The position numbers were made by a program, and so were the translations under genes. The notes under the pieces are model-generated. The model did not search any database and was not told the DNA's origin. It saw nothing but the letters and a program-made list of their open reading frames with translations. From positions 1-31,379 of the forward strand of contig JABVXU010000615.1 of NCBI GenBank assembly GCA_013365365.1: 31,379 bases of DNA, given 5' to 3'. Positions 12,241-26,463 of this stretch are shown here, one piece after another. Positions within the stretch are counted from its first letter, which is position 1. Each line of letters starts with the position of its first letter. This DNA is from Cruorifilaria tuberocauda (taxonomy: Eukaryota; Nematoda; Chromadorea; Rhabditida; Onchocercidae).

Positions 12241-13915
12241 ACTGATATGAAATGAAATTTATAGGTGAAAAATAAAAATATGAAAGGTGAAAAAAGGAAA
12301 AGAAAATTTTTTGAAAGGTAAAGGAACAAAATAAAACTTCAAAAATACAAAGTTGGAAAAGATAAACTGTTAAAGAATGATTTAACTGACAGAAATAATT
12401 TAGCTTGTGTTTTAAAACAAAGAAAATTTTTTTATCCCTTTGCATTTGCTTAAATATTCCTTGAATTTTCACTTTTTTTTTGCCTTTTTTTCCACTTTGC
12501 TTTTGTTCAACGACAACAAAATTTGAGGAAATGATTGAATGAATGTATTTTGTTAAAGTTTGAAATAATTTTTCTTCTAATTGTTTTGTTTTTACGCAAA
12601 CATGACGTTTCCGTTGAAATATACATGACCATACTTGAATAACATGATTATTGACAGTAAGATTAGCTTCGTACTATCTCAGAATAACTTACTGTGATAA
12701 AATAGAAAGTATTATTGGAAATTAGAAATAGAAAAGAGTTGATAAAGCTAATCATTTGATTAAATATGAAAGGCAAATAGGAAAGAGATGATAGTGATTA
12801 GTAGCTTGATCAGATATTGAAAGTGAAAATATATTGATAAGCTATGTGCATTGATTAAATTTAAATCATTTCGAATAGTATCGAGAAAATTGTGATAATT
12901 TTATGGAATCAATTTTGATATAAATGATAAAATATATTTCAGGAATTTTCTTTTTTTAATTTCAAATTCATAGATAGATGTCTTGACTACCTATAAATCG
13001 ATATCATGAATACCTGTTAAGTTGATTTATACGTAAATTAACTCAAAATCATTTTTGTAAAATATCTTATTTGGGAAGAAATTTGTCCGAATTATCATCA
13101 CATATTGAAGAATTAAACTTACAAACAACAAAATAATCGAACTAGGAAAAATTTTCACAGGTGATTATTAGGAGTATAGTGATTATAAATGTATTATAAT
13201 GATTATTTTACGAAGAGTTTTTGATTGTGTCAGTTTAAGAGATAGTGTCGAACTTTAATGTTAAGGTAAATCATTTTCGATCAAAAACAATAATTATATT
13301 AATAATTAATTTGAAGAAATAGATGGATGTATTTCTTAAGATTTGAAATATTCTAAGATATTATTCAGTATTTTCGAAAAATAATTAAAAGTACAGATTT
13401 TTATTTCTCAAAATTTTACTTGCCTTAATATTTATTTCATTTAGGTAACTATTTAGATTGAAAAGAGAAATTAGTTTAAAATGAACTTTATTTTAACTTT
13501 ATAACCAAAGCGAACAGGAGTGATAAGATAAACTGATTAGATGAATCGATTCGATGAATGAGATATTTTTGACTTATACAACATGAATTAAACAATGCAA
13601 GAATTATAGTAATCAAAAGTAAAGAATGAAAGAAAATTTTTAATTTATTAAATATTTCAATAAAATTCATTTCAAGCCTTAATAAATATTAGCTTTTAAA
13701 ATTTGCTAGTAGTATTTGTTAGTAAAAGTAACAAATGCTTACTAATTCAATCAATTCAATAATGCTTTTCACTTTAGCGGTTAAAGTAGGTGGAGTAATG
13801 AGAAAAGCCAATTGACAGCTGACCAACTATCAAAATTTTAGTGATAAGTATGATTAGTACTAGAACGCTAATTTAAAATGAACATTGTGCTTCATTACAC
13901 AAAATTCTCAAATTA
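12241..13915. other. Intergenic AT-rich DNA, nothing recognised
   Basis: Neither strand shows a conserved reading frame, paired splice sites with sensible phase, or a tRNA-like fold by eye. Short open frames here are low-complexity and rich in Phe, Ile and Lys. Confidence 0.55.
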
Positions 13916-13917
13916 TC

Positions 13918-14245
13918 CTTTCAAATTATTACTTTTATTTTACTACTTTAACTTACTCCCTTAATCAAACTATCATATATTTCATGATATAATATAACCT
14001 TAGTAGAAATATAAAACTTCCTAAACTTATCTTTTCAAATTATTACTTTTATTTCACTACTTTAACTTACTTAATCAAACTATCACATATTTCATGATAT
14101 AACCTTAGTAGAAATATAAAACTTCCTAAACTTATCTTTTCAAATTATCACTTTTATTTTACTCTTTAACTTACTCTCTTAATCAAACTATTATATATTT
14201 CATGATATAATATTGCCTCAGTAGAAATACAAAACTTTTTAAATT
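13918..14245. repeat. Three-copy ~105-bp tandem repeat
   Basis: Three consecutive units start near 13918, 14032 and 14137. Each runs TTTCAAATTAT[T/C]AC, then CTTTAACTTACT, AATCAAACTAT, ATATTTCATGATATAA, and AGTAGAAATA[T/C]AAAACTT. Units differ by substitutions and short indels (about 113, 105 and 108 bp). No coding potential is apparent. Confidence 0.85.
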
Positions 14246-14537
14246 ATCATTTCTGAATTATCATAGAATCTAACACTATCATAGAATATCATTTTTCTAT
14301 TTACAACAATGATATCATAAACATTTTCAAAATTTTTAGATTATATGAATAATTTCCTTAATCTACGAATATATCCGATCATTTAAGTTATATTATCAAA
14401 ATACAATATAAATGATAAAAATCAAAATATAATAGATTCAATTATATTAAATAAAATATCTTGCCAGGTTAAAAAATTCCAACAGCTTTATTTCTGAGTT
14501 TCGAAATAACTAAGCTTATCAACAATATTTCGCAACA

Positions 14538-14563
14538 CACTCACACACACACACACACACACG
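14538..14563. repeat. CA microsatellite
   Basis: An ACACAC run immediately downstream (minus-strand sense) of the donor of the candidate exon at 14569-14735. Confidence 0.9.
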
Positions 14564-14568
14564 CATAC

Positions 14569-14735
14569 CTGGCCAATAATTTCTGAAGTAATGATGCAAG
14601 ATCTATTGGCTTGAATGCTTTATCAAAATCGATCATTGTTTTGCTATCAGTTTTACTCTTGAATGCTTTATTATTTTTGTGGCATTCGTTGCATTTATAT
14701 TCGTTGCACGTCTTCATCCAACTCAACAGCTTCAT
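14569..14735 (-). CDS. Candidate orphan exon, possible alternative first exon of the channel
   Basis: A minus-strand frame of 55 codons from ATG at 14735 to a consensus CAG|GTATG donor at 14569, containing DFDKAFKPIDLASLLQKLLA near its end. It ends in phase 2. That matches the channel exon at 8055 exactly as the standard first exon (9625-9516) does, so it could supply a different cytosolic N-terminus from a promoter about 5 kb upstream. A second possibility is a tiny terminal exon at 14493-14469 after a 75-base intron, which would make a ~63-residue peptide. A possible acceptor (TTTAAAG) lies just upstream, next to an earlier ATG that opens only a 15-codon frame. I do not recognise the peptide; it may also be chance. 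Confidence 0.35.
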
Positions 14736-15813
14736 CAGTCATCTTTAAACAAATTATTTACTTCGTTTGAATAATGTTAAAAATTGTGCAATAGTAATAC
14801 TTTGATTTCAAACAACTGTAAAAGTTACACTAAAACACCAATGACAGAAAACAGAATTATTATTATTTAAATATGTTAATAACATGCTTCTGAATTAGCC
14901 ATACATCTGATCATCTGTATGAAAAGAACTTTTAAATATCATAACAGTAATTATATCAAATGGAGATCAAAAACAGTATTAGAACAATCAAAAGTTTTAG
15001 TATGATTTACGTGAAACAATTGTTATTTCCGTGTAACTTAAAAGCAAGCTTACTTTTTTACCAATAACAGTTATAAAATTTTGTTCTGCAAACTGTGTTT
15101 TGTCAAGAAATGAACTTTCTTAAGGACTTTCAACAAATTAAAAGTTTACTTCTTTGTAAAATGCTTAACTGAATTTCTTATATCTGAATTTATATTCACT
15201 ATTTGAATATAATGCTAGATAACGTCAACCATATCATAAGATTAAGACGACAAAAGTTATAAGTTAAACATGGTAAAAAGAGGAAAGTAGCTTAAAAGAG
15301 GATAACAAATAACTGTAATACGACAAGTGTTCAGTACCACATTATGAAATCACGCGTCTTTTAAAAAATTTGGAAACTTTTTCTTATAGTTATAGTTGGT
15401 AAGGTTTTTCTTACTCGATGAATAAAAATCCACTGTATCACTATTTTTACATTGGGTAATACAATGGATTTTCATTCATCGAATAAAAAAACCTTGTCGA
15501 CTATAAGAAACCATATTAATTTACAATTATATCAAATATAAGATTAAAACTAGAAAAAAGAGATCCTGAAAACACAAAAAACCTTCGGCTATTGTGCAAA
15601 AAAAATAGAAAGATTTGCTATTATAAACAAGCACAAATCTAATTCTGAAAACAGAGAGTAAAATTTAATTGTCAATAAAACAAAAGAGCTTTAAACTCAG
15701 TTGTTTTCCTAAACTTTAGATATGCTTTAAAGTGATATTTTTTTCAGCTTTCTATTGGAATTGAGATTAAAGCTCACTTCACATTTCTTACAACTGGGTG
15801 ACAGCTTTGCCGC
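14736..15813. other. Non-coding interval downstream of the unknown gene
   Basis: Contains the 3' flank of the minus-strand gene at 15814-17540. No gene recognised. The only structured element is the inverted repeat listed separately. Confidence 0.5.
15379..15512. repeat. Imperfect ~60-bp inverted repeat (MITE-like or hairpin)
   Basis: Left arm (about 15379-15441) carries TTCTTATAGT, AAGGTTTTTCTTACTCGATG, AATAAAAATCCACTGTAT. Right arm (about 15454-15512), read on the minus strand, carries TTCTTATAGT, AAGGTTTTTTTATTCGATG, AATGAAAATCCATTGTAT. The spacer is about 12 bases. It could be a folded-back miniature element or a transcribed hairpin; no clear target-site duplication was found. Confidence 0.75.
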
Positions 15814-17540
15814 TTAACTGATGCTTGTACTACTATTGCTGCCAAATGATGTACGCATACTGTAATATTGGGAACTATTGTCCAGTGAGGTTTTTTTACT
15901 CGTATTAAATTTTGAATTAGATGCTCGAATACGAGCAATATGCTTGGCAATAGCTCCTTGCTCACGATTTGGTGTTCCGTCTCTGGAACTCACAGTATTT
16001 ATTGAGTTAGTACTGTCTGTAGAACAATTTAGCAGAATTTGTCGTTTCGACTGGCGAACTTTATTTTGTAAGGCGCTATTCATCATTTCGGGTCGATCTT
16101 GGCTTTCTAAAAAATTGCATTTTTAATCTCTTTTTATTTGTTTTGTACTCACTAAAAACAATTTCTACCAACTAATAAGAACATTCTAATATTCACAGCT
16201 CACTAATGTCCATCACAATTTAAAGAGCTACTTAATTATCCAGAGAAAAGTACTGCACGGTTTGCATGAGTCTCTTAAGGTAACTTACAACCCTAAGCTA
16301 AACATCTTCCAACTATCTATTCTTAATCAGTTGATAATAGAACCAGAAAACTATAAAAAGTAATTTTGAAAAATATCAAGTCTTCACACAAAAAGCAGCG
16401 AATAAAAAAAATAAAGTTTTAGTATTAGAACGAAAACATACCGCTATCAGGCTTCTTAGACAATGGAGTGCTGGCTATTAACGGAGCCGTGCAGAAATGT
16501 TGAACAGGATTATCATTTTTATCAAGAACATTATTATTTACTTGCTGTTTCCTATCTTCATCGCTTGGATTCTTGCCATTGCTTATGCTAACAGTTTCAG
16601 TGATATTTTGTAGATTGAAATTTCCTTCCAAAGGACTTCCATGGAATTTCAATCTCTTATTTAAAGCAAGTAACATTGCGAATTCATCGTCCATATGCCG
16701 CTGTTTCATTGAAGAAGTAAAATCAGTACAACTACCATCATTTTTTTCGATTTCCTTATCAGATTTAAATCTTCGACCATATCGAAAATGATCTAAAAAA
16801 GCTTGCTCCAACTCAGAATCGGACGAATCGCTCATATCACTCATTTGACATTGTTTACTTAATTGATCCTGATCATTAGATGTTTCATAATGAAAGTGTG
16901 ATATTCCATTATTCATATGTGATTCTTCTTTGCTAGCATTCTCACTACCATCATCCACATTTGATTCTCTTTTGCTAGCATTCTCACTACCATCTTTAGT
17001 CGGTCTTGGCAATTTATGCGGATCAGCTAGATAAATGCAAGCGTCGGATACTAATTCGGGATTAGAAGAGTCAAGTTGCAACACTTCTAATTGACTAGAA
17101 ATTTCTGAAACAAAGGAATGATATTTGAATAAGTTTAAAAGAGATGAAATGAGGAATGTTACTTTTCCCGCTATACAGATTTGTAAAGTGATTCAAACAG
17201 TTAAAATTACAATTTTTCACTATAAAAATTGAAATAATGTTGTATAAAATTAAATAGCGTCATTTTATAAATTTGAAATACAATGTGATGTAAATAGAAA
17301 GAGAGGGATGCAGAAGAATATATAAGTTACTTTAAAATTTCAAACAGTAAATAAAATATAGATTTCAAAAAAGATACAAATGCTAATTTCTCAAATAATA
17401 TCGCTCCCCAATAAATGATAATTTTTACTATATTATGTTCAATAAAGCAAAAATTTACCATTGGACTTCCCTATTTCCATTTTTCGATCGCTATTGAGAG
17501 CAAAACGCATTAGCTGGAAGAAGTCATGGAGCAGAGCCAT
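15814..17540 (-). CDS. Uncharacterised hydrophilic protein, 3 exons, 345 aa
   Basis: Exons 17540-17459, 17104-16442 and 16106-15814 join in matching phases (both introns phase 1) and end at TAA, giving 345 residues. I do not recognise the family. The N-terminus (MALLHDFFQLMRFALN) could be an amphipathic helix. The rest is polar and rich in Ser, Asn, Asp and Glu, with an acidic-serine patch MSDMSDSSDSELEQAF, basic segments (RYGRRFKSDKE; KVRQSKRQ) and a Ser-rich C-terminus. No signal peptide, membrane segment or zinc-binding pattern is visible. Residues 65-92 contain a 14-residue tandem duplication (DGSENASK twice). The start is the ATG nearest an acceptor at 17586; the frame is open upstream of it to that acceptor but has no earlier ATG. 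Mostly disordered and possibly nuclear, by inference only. Confidence 0.8.
16914..16997 (-). repeat. 42-bp tandem duplication inside the unknown gene
   Basis: Two adjacent 42-base units share TTTGCTAGCATTCTCACTAC (plus strand) and encode two copies of DGSENASK followed by a charged spacer. The duplication preserves the frame. Confidence 0.85.
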
Positions 17541-17585
17541 AATTTTTATCCAATAACGGAAAATGTCGATAACGTGAGATGTAAC

Positions 17586-17587
17586 CT
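17586..17587 (-). promoter_or_regulatory. Candidate trans-splice acceptor of the unknown gene
   Basis: Minus-strand TCTATTTTCCAG ends here, 45 bases before the ATG at 17540. No upstream coding exon was found to pair with it in the 0.85 kb before the synthetase stop codon, so a spliced-leader acceptor is the simplest reading. Confidence 0.5.
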
Positions 17588-18429
17588 GGAAAATAGAAGA
17601 TGTGATGTTTGCTTGATATTTGATTTTTGAATCACAGTAGTGGAATGAAGGTAACACTGCATTAATAGTCCTTCCTAATAGAGATCAAACATGAGGACGA
17701 GAATGAACAAAACGCCAAAAAATGCTTCAGTGACTGAAAACGATTGATCCGACCGCACAATCAAAAGACAAAATAGGACAATTAACAAAAGTCAAAAAGA
17801 TATTCCCTAAGTTGGAAATGATTTTTATCCAAAAAATGACTTCGCGCTATCCGTGTAAACTTCGAGCATTCAAAGGGTACAAAAGATCGAATTCGATTAT
17901 GTGATCCGGTACGGATGCTATTTTGATAATTGGAAGTGACGATGGAAAAGAAGGCATCGAAGAGTGAAATTTGAAATTTTAAGCTTTCAAATCAATCTTT
18001 TATAGTTTTATACAGTGAATGAATTCATCGAATACATCATCACGCTTTATATATAAGCATTTTCAGTTGTGAAATAAAGTCTTCAAAAATCGACATTCCA
18101 TTTGACATGGTAAAACATTATGCGCTCGTAGAAATGTTATCTAGCTCATCGAGTTCCCTACGATCTTCGTTTGAAGTTTGAGATCTATTACCGCTGCATT
18201 TCAGGCTATCAAAACATTTCAGTAGCACTGACCAACTTCATATCGCTCACAACTGTTTGGAAACGAGACTTGCAAAGTTTCGTAGACAACTGTTTGTTAT
18301 TAGAGAAGACGTTAGTGTTCAGTAACGAGAATCATAAGACAAGTGTTAAAAAACAAAAATTTTTTAAGGAATTTATTACATTAACAAACCATAAGTTTTA
18401 TAGAAATGAAGAAAAAGTTTCTGTCAATT
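17588..18429. other. Spacer between the unknown gene and arginyl-tRNA synthetase
   Basis: Contains the synthetase 3' UTR with an AATAAA-type signal on the minus strand (18372-18377, about 55 bases past the stop). The stretch 17660-18340 is more complex and less AT-rich than other spacers, but frames on both strands are broken by stops. A plus-strand open frame at 18132-18467 has no ATG near its start and overlaps the synthetase 3' end, so I do not call it a gene. Confidence 0.5.
18372..18377 (-). terminator. Poly(A) signal of arginyl-tRNA synthetase
   Basis: AATAAA on the minus strand about 55 bases after the TAA at 18430, a suitable spacing for 3'-end formation. Confidence 0.55.
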
Positions 18430-23639
<5,210 letters not shown>

Positions 23640-24308
23640 CACTACACCATCTTATGCATCCTACAAAATCATTTACTGCAAAACTGAAGGACGCAACCAA
23701 AGACAACTGTGAGATTTTTTGATTTTGAAACGTTTCTATCCTGCCTCCATCACTCGTATAGATACAAGGAGGCCTTTTTTCGACAGTATCGAAAATTCCC
23801 ATCAACAATAAAGTATACAAATGAAAAATTTCCAATTCCTTCAATTATGAGCAAAAATTAAGATAAATATGTACTAAGATATATGTCATCATGTACTAAG
23901 ATATAAATGAAGTCTTCAGATCATATATTTTTTGCCAAAAAACTCATACAAAAACGTCCGAACAACAAGGATGATATAACGAAAATTGCAAAGTAATATA
24001 TACAAAACAAGTAAATACAAAATCAGTAAACATAGTGAAAATAATAAATAACAATTTCCAAATATGTAAACCTTAAGTTACCCTCAAAAATCTGATCCTA
24101 GCAGAACTCTAGTCCTGAATCTTATCACTTGTCCAACTTTTCCTATTTTTTCAACAGTTTTAAAGGAAATCAGAATTAATGTTTTGCCAAATCAGACAGC
24201 ATTTTGTGCGAAGGACATAATCAAATCTACAAACTCAACTTATGATTCTAATCTCAGAAACTCTCACAAAAATCTGGAACCACCGAGAGAAACGAAAATT
24301 AATACAAA
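23640..24308. other. Spacer between arginyl-tRNA synthetase and RPB8
   Basis: A 669-base same-strand gap. No coding frame of note. On the minus strand GATTTTGTAG ends at 23661, a candidate splice acceptor 22 bases before the synthetase ATG. I saw no clear AATAAA close behind the RPB8 stop. Confidence 0.5.
23661..23662 (-). promoter_or_regulatory. Candidate trans-splice acceptor of arginyl-tRNA synthetase
   Basis: AG of minus-strand GATTTTGTAG, 22 bases before the ATG at 23639. No upstream exon is needed to complete the protein. Confidence 0.4.
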
Positions 24309-25237
24309 CTAAAACACAACTTTCTTCATTAATAAATAAATGCCAGAATCAAGTTCGAAACCATGCAAATTATTCGCATCACCTTTCAACCGCATCAAAA
24401 GGCCGCCAAATGACGCATATGCTGCTAAAGTATTTGTTTCGGAAGTGGATTCTTCTCCCTCGATACGATATACCTTCCCAAACATTACATATTCGAATGG
24501 ATCCAATCGCGGATAATGTGTCTGAAATTTTTATACAATGAACAAAACTACGATACTGAACGTACATTTGGAAAAATATCAAGTCACAAATCGAAAATTA
24601 TTTTTTGGACACTTCAATCACTTTGTTAATTATTTTGTTTACTATTAAATATATAAAACACATGACAACGAATATCAGAATATCCGTTTTGACAGAAATT
24701 ATAGCGGAAAAAAAAATGTTGTGCGTAGCTGAATACCATTCCGACAAAAAGTTCATATAACAATTGGTAAACTATTTCATATATCAGCAATGTCAACACG
24801 ATTTTACGAAAAGAACTAATTCTAAAATTAAAATGAATTAATCTCCAGTGATTAACACGAGTGAAATTTATTACCTGATTGTCAAATTCCCGTTCATCCG
24901 GTAGACCATCGTCACGCAACGTTGTTGCTAATAACAATCGAAATTTGTCGTTTAGATTCATTGGATATCTGCAAAAATCTTCCAGTTTTTTATGAAACTT
25001 TTCATAATCTTGACTTTTTATTTTCATTTTACTTTCCAAATTTTCTTTATATTCAGTTTTGAAACATATAGCTTAAAGAAGAAAATAACTGTACAGTTGT
25101 GTATTCACATCAAGGATGAGCTCCATTTTAAAAGATTCACTGTCGCAGAACAAACGTGAAACACGGTCGAATTTCTTTCCTTCCGGATCAACATCCTTCA
25201 CAAGGAACATATCATCAAATAGTATACCCGTAGCCAT
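24309..25237 (-). CDS. rpb-8: RPB8, shared subunit of RNA polymerases I, II and III (RPABC3), 149 aa
   Basis: Exons 25237-25095, 24968-24875 and 24521-24309 join in phase (phases 2 and 0) and end in TAG. The protein is collinear with RPB8 over its whole length: [20 protein letters not shown] at the start, [19 protein letters not shown], then [48 protein letters not shown], and the C-terminus YLLMKKVVF. The 149 residues match the usual ~150. It forms an OB-type fold in the core of all three nuclear polymerases. The donor of exon 1 is the GTACAG after CAACT, chosen because it alone restores the LYP junction. An acceptor (ATCATTTCAG) sits three bases before the ATG. Confidence 0.97.
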
Positions 25238-25240
25238 CGT

Positions 25241-25243
25241 CTG
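25241..25243 (-). promoter_or_regulatory. Splice acceptor directly upstream of RPB8 ATG
   Basis: Minus-strand ATCATTTCAG ends at 25241 and is followed by ACG then the start codon. The strong consensus and the lack of an upstream coding exon suggest spliced-leader addition. Confidence 0.6.
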
Positions 25244-25856
25244 AAATGATAAACTAATATGATATAAAATCATTAAATGAATGATATTACAGATTACTTT
25301 CAGATTACTAATGAAACGCAGAAAAAATCATTAATACTTAAAAAATGAACTTTTCTTACTTGAATTTTAGATTAATACAAAATCTTAAACTGAAATTAAG
25401 AAATATTCTCGGAACATTATTAGCTATAATGCTAATGAACATTATTAGCTATAATTAAACTAGCTATAATGCAGTGACACTTAAGAAACGTCTCACATAT
25501 ACACGTGTATGCGTGTTTTGATCGTATCTCAATCTAATCTCATCCTAACCTACCAGTTGCAAAACGTTCTTTTACCGATTGGCTTCGAATCAATATACGA
25601 AAAAAATGCTTAATTAGAAATAGAATAAAAAAGAGTATGAACAGGAGATTGAGAAGAAAAAAATAGCGTAAGGAAAATGAAGTAAAATAGAAAACGAATA
25701 GAAATAAATAGAAAAATAGAAAACGAGAGTAAATTTGGTAAAGTTCGAGACGCACGTAAGAAAGGAGGGAGGTTTGAAATTATCAATAAGAAGTTGATTG
25801 ATTGTTTTGAAGACTTCGTAATTCTTTTATCTGTTACGTTTATGTTGAAAAATATC

Positions 25857-25992
25857 AATTAAACTTATCAACTTATCACTTATAGTCATTCATTCTTCTT
25901 GACGAATTAAACTTATCAACTTATCACTTATAGTCATTCTTCTTGACGAATTAAACTTATCAACTTATCACTTATAGTTATTCTTCTTGACG
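25857..25992. repeat. Three-copy 44-48-bp tandem repeat with paired GATA motifs
   Basis: Units 25857-25904, 25905-25948 and 25949-25992 are nearly identical: AATTAAACTTATCAACTTAT, CACTTATAGT, ATTCTTCTTGACG. The first unit has a 4-bp ATTC expansion. Each unit has two CTTATC boxes, i.e. TGATAAG on the minus strand, eight bases apart. Confidence 0.9.
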
Positions 25993-26456
25993 AATTAGTA
26001 ACCATAAGTATATTAAACTTGATAAATTAGTCTGTTATCATTGTTCTTTTTAGTTGTTGATTAAATTGATAATTTTAACATTATTCATAATATATTCATT
26101 TGCAATACTTTTGTTTTTTTTTATCTGAATATCTGCATCGCTCTATAATGTATTTATCATTAATTAGATTGCTAAATGCTAACAGGATGTAATTTTTTCA
26201 TAGCCTTTATTTTATTGTACAATGCAGTTTATCATTTAATTCATACGTTTTCAAATATTTTATTTCATCTTTATTGATTTGTTTTCTTTTTTGATTTATC
26301 AATTTTAAGACTTGTCTGTTAATTCTGTTACTTGGATTCAAACCTTTAGTGAGTTGAATTTGAATTTGTTTATCTAAGCGCTGTTATTATGTTGTTACTG
26401 AAATGAATAGTATCTCTGTTGTAAGTAATGATTAAAAGGTTCAGTGGATTATTTTC

Positions 26457-26458
26457 AG
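26457..26458 (+). promoter_or_regulatory. Splice acceptor just upstream of RFC3 ATG
   Basis: TTATTTTCAG ends five bases before the ATG at 26464. It argues for trans-splicing (or a short 5'-UTR intron from the GTAAGT at 26421) and against the in-frame upstream ATG at 26428. Confidence 0.55.
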
Positions 26459-26463
26459 AAATA

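Larger units (their letters stand above)
25238..26463. promoter_or_regulatory. Divergent intergenic region between RPB8 and RFC3
   Basis: A 1.2 kb gap between two genes transcribed away from each other, so both upstream regions must lie here. It contains a local duplication around 25420-25470 (GAACATTATTAGCTATAAT twice), the three-copy repeat at 25857-25992, and AT-rich sequence. No TATA-type core element stands out from the background. Confidence 0.55.

Noticed and set aside
25540..25858. Minus-strand Phe/Leu-rich open frames between RPB8 and RFC3
   Set aside because: Low-complexity translation of AT-rich sequence with no conserved pattern or splice partners.
26428..26463. Upstream in-frame ATG giving a 12-residue extension of RFC3
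   Set aside because: A consensus acceptor lies between it and 26464, and RFC3 proteins begin with M-[AS]-LWVDKYRP.
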